Of a DNA stretch of 13,018 bases, positions 6,285 through 13,018 are shown in pieces; position 1 is the first letter of the stretch; every line of letters starts with the position of its first letter. The DNA is from Collimonas sp. UBA1456 (GTDB lineage: Bacteria > Pseudomonadota > Gammaproteobacteria > Burkholderiales > Burkholderiaceae_D): positions 1 through 13,018 of the forward strand of contig DCSW01000114.1 in assembly GCA_002325825.1 (NCBI GenBank). Reading direction: 5' to 3'. The translations under genes and the position numbers were made by a program. The notes under the pieces were generated by a model that saw nothing but the letters and a program-made list of their open reading frames with translations, was not told where the DNA came from and searched no databases.

Positions 6285-6343
6285 CGTCTACAAAGTGATG
6301 TAGATGCGTGCGACCCAACCCGCTAATCCAATGTTAGATTGGA
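6285..6343 (+). promoter_or_regulatory. Two tandem stem-loops in the aceE 5' leader
   Basis: The first stem pairs CGTCTACA (6285-6292) with TGTAGATG (6299-6306), eight pairs including one G-U, loop AAGTGA. The second pairs TCCAAT (6327-6332) with ATTGGA (6338-6343), loop GTTAG. An alternative overlapping palindrome, CTAA...TTAG (6323-6337), competes with the second. They could be operators at or just after the transcription start or RNA structures in the leader. The sequence alone does not distinguish these. Confidence 0.5.
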
Positions 6344-6370
6344 CAAGCGCACAAATTCAGGAGACTCAGC

Positions 6371-9067
6371 ATGTCAGCCCAGCTCGACCAGGTTTTGGCC
6401 CAAGCCGCCAACGATCCAGATGTCATTGAAACGAAAGAGTGGCTTGACGCGCTCGAAGCCGTCATCGAAACGGAAGGTCCTGAACGCGCCCATTATCTGA
6501 TGGAAAGAATGGTTGATCTGGCCCGTCGTCGCGGCGCCCAAATTCCATTTTCCAGCAATACCGCTTACATCAACACTATTCCGGCCGATATGGGGGAACA
6601 TTGCCCCGGCGATCTGGAAATCGAAGAGCGTCTGCGCTCGTGGATGCGCTGGAATGCGATGGCGATGGTGGTCAGGGCCAATCGTCTTGACGGTGACCTC
6701 GGCGGCCATTTATCCAGTTTTGCCTCGCTGGCCAACATGCTCGGTATCGGTTTTAACCATTTTTGGCATGCTCCTTCCGAGAACCACGGTGGCGATCTGT
6801 TGTATATACAGGGTCACTCGTCGCCAGGCATCTATGCCCGTGCTTTCCTGGAAGGCCGTCTGACCGAAGACCAACTGCTGCATTTCCGTCGCGAAGTAGA
6901 CGGCAAAGGTTTGTCTTCTTATCCGCATCCGAAGCTGATGCCTGATTTCTGGCAGTTCCCGACTGTCTCCATGGGTCTCGGTCCATTGATGGCGATCTAC
7001 CAGGCACGCTTCCTCAAATACCTGCATGCGCGCAGCATCGCCGATACCGCTAACCGCAAGGTCTGGGCTTTCTGCGGAGATGGCGAGATGGACGAACTGG
7101 AATCGATGGGTGCGATCGGCATGGCCGGCCGCGAACGCCTCGATAATCTGGTGATCGTAGTCAACTGTAATCTGCAACGCTTGGACGGCCCGGTGCGCGG
7201 CAACGGAAAGATCATCCAGGAGCTGGAAAGCGATTTTCGCGGTGCCGGCTGGAACGTGGTCAAGGTCATCTGGGGCACAGGCTGGGACGATCTGCTGGCG
7301 CGCGACAAGGATGGCATCCTGCAACGCGTGATGATGGAGACCGTCGATGGGGAGTACCAGAACTACAAAGCCAAGGATGGCGCCTACGTACGTAAGCACT
7401 TCTTCGGCAAGCATCCAAAATTGCTGGAACTGGTTAGTAACATGTCCGACTACGATATCTGGCATTTGACCCGTGGCGGCCACGATCCGCACAAGATCTA
7501 CGCGGCATTCAAAGTGGCGCAGGAACAAAAGGGCCAGCCGACCGTGTTGCTGGTTAAGAGCATCAAGGGCTACGGCTTTGGGAAATCGGGCGAGGCGCGC
7601 AACACCGCGCACAACACCAAGAAGCTGGACGACGCAGCCATCAAGGCCATGCGTGACCGCTTCCAGTTGCCGATTTCCGATGAGCAGTTGCCAAGCGTAC
7701 CGTTCTTCAAGCCGGCCGACGACACTCCGGAAATGCAATACCTGCACGCCCGCCGTAAAGCGCTGGGTGGCTACCTGCCGCAACGTCGCCAGAAGACTGA
7801 CGAAGAGTTGATCGTGCCGGAATTGTCGGCATTCAAGGGGGTGTTGGAACCAACCGCAGAAGGCCGTGAAATTTCTACAACCCAAACCTACGTGCGTATC
7901 CTCAATACTCTGCTGCGTGACCCGAGCCTGGGCCAGCGCGTGGTGCCGATCATGGTCGACGAATCGCGTACTTTCGGTATGGAAGGCTTGTTCCGCCAGA
8001 TCGGTATTTTCAGCCAGGTCGGTCAGTTGTATGAGCCGGTAGATAAAGATCAGGTGATGTATTATCGCGAAGACAAGGCTGGTCAGATCCTGCAGGAAGG
8101 CATCAACGAAGCCGGAGGCATGAGCTCGTGGATCGCTGCGGCGACTTCGTACTCGACCAACAATCGGGTCATGATTCCGTTCTACACTTACTACTCGATG
8201 TTCGGTCTGCAGCGTATCGGCGACCTGGCATGGGCAGCCGGCGACATGCGTGCCCGCGGCTTCCTGCTGGGCGGCACCGCTGGCCGTACTACGTTGAACG
8301 GTGAAGGCCTGCAGCACGAAGACGGCCACAGCCATGTACTGGCGTCGACCATCCCGAACTGCGTACCTTACGATCCAACCTTCTCGCACGAAGTGGCCGT
8401 GATCATGCATGATGGTTTGCGCCGCATGGTTACCAACCAGGAGGACGTGTTCTACTACCTGACGCTGATGAACGAGAACTACAGCCATCCAGGTCTGAAG
8501 GCGGGCCAGGAAGAGGGTATCATCAAGGGCTTGTATCTGCTGCAAGAAGGTGACACACAGAACAAGCTGCGGGTGCAACTGCTGGGTTCGGGCACCATCC
8601 TGCGCGAAATAATCGAAGGTGCAGCGCTGCTGGTCAGTGACTGGGACGTCGATGTCGATGTCTGGTCGGCGCCGTCGTTCACATTGCTGGCCCGCGATGG
8701 CCAGGATGTTGAACGCTGGAATATGCTGCACCCGACGAAAACGCCGCGCGTCGCCCACATTACCGAGTGCTTGCAAGGCACCAGCGGCCCGATCATTGTT
8801 TCTACCGATTACATGCGTACTTTCGCCGAGCAAGTACGTGCATTCGTACCGGCTGGGCGAACTTACAAAGTACTGGGCACCGACGGTTTCGGCCGCTCCG
8901 ATACCCGCGCCAAGCTGCGTGAGTTCTTTGAAGTCAATCGCTACTATGTGGCAGTGGCGGCATTGAAGTCGCTGGCTGATGAAGGCAAGATCAAGGCCTC
9001 GGTTGTTGCCGATGCGATTACCAAATATGGTATCAACCCGGAGAAGCCGAATCCGGTCACGCAATAA
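6371..9067 (+). CDS. aceE: Pyruvate dehydrogenase E1 component (homodimeric, AceE type)
   Basis: AceE is the thiamine-diphosphate enzyme that decarboxylates pyruvate and transfers the acetyl group to the lipoyl arm of E2, the entry step of the pyruvate dehydrogenase complex. The single 898-residue chain is the homodimeric form (E. coli AceE has 887). The thiamine-diphosphate motif runs from GDGEMDE (236-242) to NCN (265-267), followed by LQRLDGPVRGNGK. The catalytic-loop segment GLQHEDGHSHVLAST has its histidines at 649, 653 and 655. The C-terminal transketolase-like part (GTDGFGRSDTRAKLREFFEV) is intact. AGGAG at 6359-6363, seven bases before ATG, fixes the start. It is the first gene of the aceE-aceF-lpdA cluster and has its own probable promoter and structured leader. 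No lesion is seen. Confidence 0.97.
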   Translation: MSAQLDQVLAQAANDPDVIETKEWLDALEAVIETEGPERAHYLMERMVDLARRRGAQIPFSSNTAYINTIPADMGEHCPGDLEIEERLRSWMRWNAMAMVVRANRLDGDLGGHLSSFASLANMLGIGFNHFWHAPSENHGGDLLYIQGHSSPGIYARAFLEGRLTEDQLLHFRREVDGKGLSSYPHPKLMPDFWQFPTVSMGLGPLMAIYQARFLKYLHARSIADTANRKVWAFCGDGEMDELESMGAIGMAGRERLDNLVIVVNCNLQRLDGPVRGNGKIIQELESDFRGAGWNVVKVIWGTGWDDLLARDKDGILQRVMMETVDGEYQNYKAKDGAYVRKHFFGKHPKLLELVSNMSDYDIWHLTRGGHDPHKIYAAFKVAQEQKGQPTVLLVKSIKGYGFGKSGEARNTAHNTKKLDDAAIKAMRDRFQLPISDEQLPSVPFFKPADDTPEMQYLHARRKALGGYLPQRRQKTDEELIVPELSAFKGVLEPTAEGREISTTQTYVRILNTLLRDPSLGQRVVPIMVDESRTFGMEGLFRQIGIFSQVGQLYEPVDKDQVMYYREDKAGQILQEGINEAGGMSSWIAAATSYSTNNRVMIPFYTYYSMFGLQRIGDLAWAAGDMRARGFLLGGTAGRTTLNGEGLQHEDGHSHVLASTIPNCVPYDPTFSHEVAVIMHDGLRRMVTNQEDVFYYLTLMNENYSHPGLKAGQEEGIIKGLYLLQEGDTQNKLRVQLLGSGTILREIIEGAALLVSDWDVDVDVWSAPSFTLLARDGQDVERWNMLHPTKTPRVAHITECLQGTSGPIIVSTDYMRTFAEQVRAFVPAGRTYKVLGTDGFGRSDTRAKLREFFEVNRYYVAVAALKSLADEGKIKASVVADAITKYGINPEKPNPVTQ

Positions 9068-9217
9068 CCGGACAAGTAGGCTTGGCATGCAATGCCCACA
9101 CGCAGCACAAGTTGGAGCTGCCTCTTGGGCACGGTGTGTCTACCCTATAAAACAAATTTCCACGAATGTGACGCACGGGTAGTCCTTCACAGCGGGCAGA
9201 ATAAATGGAGCTAAGCA

Positions 9218-10534
9218 ATGAGTATGGTGGAAGTCAAAGTCCCGGATATCGGCGACGTCAGTGAAGTTGAAGTCATTGAATTGATGGTAAAAGTCGGGGA
9301 TACGGTAAAAGTTGATCAGTCGCTGATCACAGTCGAATCCGATAAGGCCAGCATGGAAATCCCGTCGAGTCACGCGGGTGTCGTCAAAGAATTCAAGATC
9401 AAACTGGGTGACAAGGTCAAGGAAGGCACATTGGTGCTGGTACTGGAGGCCGATACAACTACAGTGGCAGCATCGTCGGCTAGTACGTCAGCCCCCGCGG
9501 CCCTTGCGCCAGTAGTAGCAGTACCTGCTCCGGTAGTGGCACCTGTTGCGTCCGCAGCAACGGCGGCGCTGGCAGCACTGGCCAATCCCGCTGGCGGCAT
9601 CCCGCATGCATCGCCATCGGTGCGTAAATTTGCGCGTGAGCTGGGCGTTGACCTGAGTCACGTCGCCGGCACCGGCATCAAGGCCCGTATTACCCACGAA
9701 GATCTGCAGAACTACGTCAAGGGCATGATTGCCGGTTCGACAAACACCAATGGCGCAGCGGCGGCAAGTAAGGGCGGTAGCGGTGTAGGCTTGGATCTGC
9801 TGGCATGGCCATCTCTGGACTTCAGCAAGCAAGGCCAGACCGAGTTGCTGTCATTGTCGCGCATCAAAAAACTCAGCGGCCCCAACCTGCATCGCAACTG
9901 GGTCATGATTCCGCATGTGACGCAGTTCGACGAAGCAGATATCACCGAGTTGGAAGAATTCCGCAAGCAAGCCAACGACAGCTTCGCCAAGGCCAAGTCG
10001 CTTGTCAAGCTGACTATGCTGGCGTTCGTCTTCAAGGCCAGCGTCGCGGCACTGAAGAAATTCCCGGCATTCAATTCCTCGCTGGATGGCAAGGGTAAAA
10101 ACCTGATCCTCAAACATTACTACAACATTGGTTTTGCTGTCGATACGCCGAATGGCTTGGTAGTACCGGTGATCAAGGATGTCGACAAAAAGGGCATCAG
10201 CCAGATCGCTCTAGAAATGGGCGAGTTGTCTGCGCAAGCCCGCGAGGGCAAGCTGAAACCAGCCGACATGCAAGGTGCAACCTTTACTATTTCGTCGTTG
10301 GGCGGTATCAGCGGCACAGCCTTTACGCCGATCATCAATGCCCCTGAAGTCGCTATCCTGGGCTTGTCGAAAGCATCGATGAAACCCGTCTGGGACGGCA
10401 AGCAGTTCGTTCCGCGTTTGATGATGCCGATATCGTTGTCTTACGATCACCGCGTTGTCGACGGTGCGATGGGCGCGCGTTTCAGCGTCTATCTAGCTGA
10501 AATATTGGCCGACATGCGCAAGACATTGTTGTGA
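9218..10534 (+). CDS. aceF: Dihydrolipoamide acetyltransferase, E2 of pyruvate dehydrogenase
   Basis: E2 forms the core of the complex and transfers the acetyl group from lipoamide to coenzyme A. The 438 residues contain one lipoyl domain (1-77) with the lipoylated lysine K43 in ESDKASMEIPS. A flexible Ala/Pro/Val linker (about 80-128) follows, then the peripheral-subunit-binding domain (130-168, ASPSVRKFARELGVDL ... GTGIKARITHEDL), a second Gly/Ala-rich linker (171-190), and the catalytic acetyltransferase domain (about 205-438) with active-site H411 and D415 in SYDHRVVDG. E. coli AceF has three lipoyl domains; this one has one. GGAG at 9207-9210, seven bases before ATG, supports the start. 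It lies 150 bases after aceE, and a strong hairpin follows directly after the stop. Confidence 0.97.
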   Translation: MSMVEVKVPDIGDVSEVEVIELMVKVGDTVKVDQSLITVESDKASMEIPSSHAGVVKEFKIKLGDKVKEGTLVLVLEADTTTVAASSASTSAPAALAPVVAVPAPVVAPVASAATAALAALANPAGGIPHASPSVRKFARELGVDLSHVAGTGIKARITHEDLQNYVKGMIAGSTNTNGAAAASKGGSGVGLDLLAWPSLDFSKQGQTELLSLSRIKKLSGPNLHRNWVMIPHVTQFDEADITELEEFRKQANDSFAKAKSLVKLTMLAFVFKASVAALKKFPAFNSSLDGKGKNLILKHYYNIGFAVDTPNGLVVPVIKDVDKKGISQIALEMGELSAQAREGKLKPADMQGATFTISSLGGISGTAFTPIINAPEVAILGLSKASMKPVWDGKQFVPRLMMPISLSYDHRVVDGAMGARFSVYLAEILADMRKTLL

Positions 10535-10565
10535 TGTAAGGCGGCCACTTAGTGGTCGCCTTACA
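10535..10565 (+). terminator. Strong hairpin directly after the aceF stop codon
   Basis: The 31 bases from 10535 to 10565 fold into a stem of about 13 pairs with one G-U (TGTAAGGCGGCCA against TGGTCGCCTTACA) around the five-base loop CTTAG. It starts one base after the aceF stop. No T-run follows, so it may be a Rho-assisted terminator, an mRNA 3'-end stabiliser or a processing site that sets lpdA expression apart from aceEF. Confidence 0.6.
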
Positions 10566-10595
10566 AGTCAATTGGCATATCGTTGGAGAGCAACC

Positions 10596-11164
10596 ATTAC
10601 TACTCGCATTGTCGTCAAAAAAAATGGGCAGATCGCCACCGCATCGTATTCTCTGGTGACGTTCGGCGATACGCGCTTGTATCATGCCTATGAGCTTAAC
10701 AACAAGATATCCAGGTTGGCGAATCCTACATCACGCTGGCCGACACTGCTTCCCACTTTCCGGTGATGCGCAAAATGCTGACCAGCATGGGTGAAGATTA
10801 CAAGCTGAATCATCGCTACGATGTCTTCGAAATCTTTTCCAAGGTACATACTATCATCAAGGATCAATACTTCTTCAATACCAAGGAAGATGAAGATGAT
10901 CTATACGAGTCATCGCAGATCACCGCGCTGATTGCTAATTCATATGGTATTTTCCAAGTGTATTCGTATCGCGAAGTGTTTAGTTTCGATCGTTTCTGGG
11001 GAATCGGCAGCGGCCGTAATTTTGCTATCGGCGCGATGTATGCAGTCTACGAGCGGGACATCAGCGCACGGTGTATTGCTGAAATCGGCATTCATGCCGG
11101 CGTTGAATTTGACAAGAGTTCTGCCACGCCGTTGCGCATTCACACTGTTGAAATGAAAACGTAG
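10596..11164 (+). pseudogene. HslV-like Ntn-hydrolase (proteasome-type peptidase), frameshifted with a lost start codon
   Basis: Two reading frames join into one protein resembling the HslV/proteasome-beta fold. The first reads TTRIVVKKNGQIATASYSLV and TFGDTRLYHAYELNNKI. After a shift near 10707-10711 the second reads QVGESYITLADTASHFPVMR and continues through SSQITALIANSYGIFQVYSY, FWGIGSGRNFAIGAMYAVYE and the C-terminus ending at 11164. The shift is consistent with loss of one base (AAG ATA TCC AG where AAG ATN TTC CAG would be in frame). GGAGAG (10585-10590) is correctly placed for a start at 10596, but that codon is ATT instead of ATG. In such enzymes the Thr after Met is the nucleophile. 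An intact gene would have lain between aceF and lpdA in the same direction. The C-terminal frame is undamaged, suggesting recent inactivation. Family by eye; substrate unknown. Confidence 0.75.
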
Positions 11165-11174
11165 CTAGTACGCC

Positions 11175-11206
11175 GTGTTAGTAACACACTAAAAATTAAT
11201 TAATTT
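11175..11206. promoter_or_regulatory. Two palindromes upstream of lpdA
   Basis: GTGTTA-g-TAACAC (11175-11187) is a perfect palindrome around one central base. The AT-only AAATTAATTAATTT (11193-11206) is a perfect 14-bp palindrome. They lie between the Ntn-hydrolase pseudogene and the lpdA ribosome site. They may be a regulator site or part of an lpdA promoter, but I cannot pick out convincing -35 and -10 boxes. Confidence 0.4.
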
Positions 11207-11235
11207 CTCGGCAGATTGAGAACGGAGCGAATGTT

Positions 11236-12990
11236 ATGAGTATGGTTGAGATCAAGGTGCCGGATATAGGCGACGTCAATGAAGTTGATGTTATCGAACT
11301 GATGATCAAGGTTGGCGATACGGTCAAGGTGGATCAATCGCTGATGACGGTTGAGTCGGACAAGGCTAGCATGGAAATTCCATCAAGTCAGGCTGGCGTC
11401 GTCAAGGAAGTCAAAGTTAAAGTTGGTGACAAAGTTAGCGAAGGTTCGGTGGTCGTGCTAATGGAAACCACCAGCGCGGCTGAACCAGTTACTGCTGGAG
11501 CCGCGGCCTCCCCGGCGCCGGCGGCAGCTCCAGCCATCGCCGCGCCTGCCGCTGCCGGCAAGGTCGATGTCGATTGCGATACCGTGGTTTTGGGTGCCGG
11601 TCCTGGCGGCTATACCGCAGCTTTCCGCGCGGCCGACCTCGGCCAGAGTGTGGTCATGATCGAACGCTATCCAAGCCTCGGCGGGGTTTGCTTGAACGTT
11701 GGCTGTATTCCGTCCAAGGCTTTACTGCATGCAGCAAAGGTCATCACTGAAGCGGAAGAAATGGCGCATTTCGGCGTCAAGATGGCGGTTCCGGAAATCG
11801 ATATCGATGCGTTGCGGGGCTGGAAAGAAAGCGTCGTCAAGAAACTCACCGGCGGCTTGTCCGGCCTGGCCAAGGCACGCAAAGTACAAGTACTGACCGG
11901 TAAGGGCGAGTTCAGTTCGGACAAAACCATCACCGTGAAAACGGCGGATGGTCCGAAGGTGGTCGGCTTCAAGAATGCGATTATCGCGGTCGGTTCTTCG
12001 GTCGCCAAAATTCCTGGTTTCCCGTACCACGATCCACGCCTGATTGATTCTACCGGCGCGCTGGAATTGCGCCGGATTCCAAAGAAATTGCTGGTCATCG
12101 GCGGTGGCATCATTGGCCTCGAAATGGCTTGTGTGTATGATGCGCTGGGTTCCAAAGTCACTATCGTCGAATTCGCCGACGGCCTGATACCTACCGCTGA
12201 CCGCGATGTCGTCAAGCCGCTGCAGAAGCGTATCGAGAAGCGCTACGAAGCGATTCACCTGAAGACCAAGGTCACCAAGCTGGAAGCATTGAAGGAAGGT
12301 CTGCGCGCAACCTTTGAGTGTGTCGAAAGCAGCTCTCTAGCAGCACCGGAACCGCAACTGTACGACATGGTGCTGGTGGCCGTGGGCCGCCGTCCGAACG
12401 GCAAGGAAATCGCTGCCGAGAAGGCTGGCATCATCGTCAACGAACGCGGTTGCATCCCGACCAACAAGCAGCAGGGCACCAATGTGCCGCACATTTTTGC
12501 CATTGGCGACATCTGCGGCGATCCAATGCTGGCACACAAGGCCACCAATGAAGCCAAGGTGGCGGCGGAAGTGATCGCCGGCCACAAGGTCGCATTCGAT
12601 GCGATGACGATTCCCTCGGTGGCCTATACCGACCCGGAAATTGCATGGATGGGCCTGACCGAAACCGAGGCCAAGGCCAAGGGCATTCCGTTTGAAAAAG
12701 CTAATTTCCCATGGGCGGCAAGCGGCCGTGCATTGGCGATGGGCCGTGACGACGGCATGACCAAGCTGTTGTGGGACCCAAGTACCAAGCGCATCATCGG
12801 TGCCGGTATTGTTGGCGTCAATGCCGGCGAGTTGTTGGCGGAAACCGTGCTGGCGATGGAAATGGGTGCCGACCTGGAAGATCTGGCGCTGACCATCCAT
12901 GCGCACCCGACGTTGTCGGAAACGACGATGTTTGGGGCGGAAATGGGTTTGGGTACGATCACCGATCTGTTCATTTCAAAGAAGAAATAA
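11236..12990 (+). CDS. lpdA: Dihydrolipoamide dehydrogenase (E3) with N-terminal lipoyl domain
   Basis: E3 reoxidises dihydrolipoamide using FAD and a redox disulfide and passes electrons to NAD+. The 584-residue protein starts with a complete lipoyl domain (1-77, lipoyl lysine K43) and an Ala/Pro linker (80-108). The flavoprotein follows: FAD-binding GAGPGGY (120-126), redox cysteines C152 and C157 in GGVCLNVGCIPSKALL, NAD-binding GGGIIGLEM (289-297), a second FAD contact IFAIGDICGDPMLAHKA (420-436), and the C-terminal active-site H557 and E562 in HAHPTLSE. Classical E3 is about 475 residues; the lipoyl-E3 fusion is known from betaproteobacterial complexes. GGAG at 11224-11227, eight bases before ATG, supports the start. 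A two-codon ATG-TTA-TGA overlaps the start (11231-11239). It is separated from aceF by a hairpin and a pseudogene, so it may be expressed independently. Confidence 0.97.
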   Translation: MSMVEIKVPDIGDVNEVDVIELMIKVGDTVKVDQSLMTVESDKASMEIPSSQAGVVKEVKVKVGDKVSEGSVVVLMETTSAAEPVTAGAAASPAPAAAPAIAAPAAAGKVDVDCDTVVLGAGPGGYTAAFRAADLGQSVVMIERYPSLGGVCLNVGCIPSKALLHAAKVITEAEEMAHFGVKMAVPEIDIDALRGWKESVVKKLTGGLSGLAKARKVQVLTGKGEFSSDKTITVKTADGPKVVGFKNAIIAVGSSVAKIPGFPYHDPRLIDSTGALELRRIPKKLLVIGGGIIGLEMACVYDALGSKVTIVEFADGLIPTADRDVVKPLQKRIEKRYEAIHLKTKVTKLEALKEGLRATFECVESSSLAAPEPQLYDMVLVAVGRRPNGKEIAAEKAGIIVNERGCIPTNKQQGTNVPHIFAIGDICGDPMLAHKATNEAKVAAEVIAGHKVAFDAMTIPSVAYTDPEIAWMGLTETEAKAKGIPFEKANFPWAASGRALAMGRDDGMTKLLWDPSTKRIIGAGIVGVNAGELLAETVLAMEMGADLEDLALTIHAHPTLSETTMFGAEMGLGTITDLFISKKK

Positions 12991-13018
12991 AGAACTCAGA
13001 GCCCGTTCGAAATCTTTT

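Larger units (their letters stand above)
6046..6370. other. Gene-free AT-rich region upstream of aceE
   Basis: This 325-base stretch lies between the ruined MOSC gene and aceE. The first 200 bases are distinctly AT-rich compared with the surroundings and show no convincing coding frame. They contain a 9-bp inverted repeat, AAATGGTTA (6068-6076) and TAACCATTT (6105-6113), that runs into a T6 tract (6111-6116). The remainder holds the probable aceE promoter and 5' leader described separately. Confidence 0.7.

Noticed and set aside
6327..6343. PdhR-type operator before aceE
   Set aside because: The E. coli PdhR site is ATTGGT-N3-ACCAAT. Here the half-sites are TCCAAT-N5-ATTGGA, the opposite polarity and different spacing, so I only report a palindrome.
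6710..9088. A 792-codon open frame on the strand opposite aceE
   Set aside because: It is a shadow of the aceE codon pattern: rich in Arg/His/Gln/Val, without recognisable motifs, while the plus strand encodes a full-length AceE.
9125..9151. Promoter between aceE and aceF (TTGGGC ... TATAAA)
   Set aside because: The spacing is only 15 bases and the -35 is weak. Co-transcription from aceE explains expression.
10763..11164. Separate 133-residue protein starting at GTG 10763
   Set aside because: It is the C-terminal part of the frameshifted Ntn-hydrolase. The sequence continues the upstream frame and lacks the N-terminal Thr nucleophile region and its own ribosome site.

Overview
The window reads as a moderate-GC chromosomal segment of a betaproteobacterium, most likely Oxalobacteraceae or a close Burkholderiales relative (Herminiimonas/Janthinobacterium/Collimonas-like). 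The reasons are the homodimeric AceE-type pyruvate dehydrogenase E1, an E3 subunit carrying its own N-terminal lipoyl domain, a YfhL-type ferredoxin following coaD, and the overall protein wording. The genus is an inference from protein style and was not checked by search.

Layout: (1) 1-13 holds the first four codons of an unidentified minus-strand gene. (2) 54-510 minus is a wrecked DMT/EamA-type transporter. (3) 589-3399 minus is an intact ftsY-ftsE-ftsX block for signal-recognition-particle docking and cell-division ABC transport, with a perfect 14-bp hairpin between ftsY and ftsE. (4) 3400-3723 is a gene-free divergent region. (5) 3724-5318 plus carries rsmD, coaD and yfhL, where coaD has lost a normal start codon. 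(6) 5326-6045 minus is a heavily mutated MOSC-domain pseudogene. (7) 6046-6370 is a gene-free, partly AT-rich leader with the likely aceE promoter and two stem-loops. (8) 6371-12990 plus encodes all three pyruvate dehydrogenase subunits (aceE, aceF, lpdA), with a broken HslV-like Ntn-hydrolase gene and a strong hairpin between aceF and lpdA.

How the genes work together: AceE decarboxylates pyruvate and acetylates the AceF lipoyl arm. AceF makes acetyl-CoA, and LpdA reoxidises the lipoyl group. CoaD makes dephospho-CoA, the precursor of the CoA that the complex consumes. FtsY/FtsE/FtsX link membrane-protein insertion and division, and RsmD matures 16S rRNA.

The main biological message is gene erosion. 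All the core genes look intact, while the three accessory genes visible here are pseudogenes at different stages of decay (MOSC and DMT older, Ntn-hydrolase younger). That pattern fits a lineage in ongoing genome reduction, for example host-restricted or recently bottlenecked. I found no new multi-gene system, CRISPR array, tRNA, rRNA, insertion sequence or phage gene.
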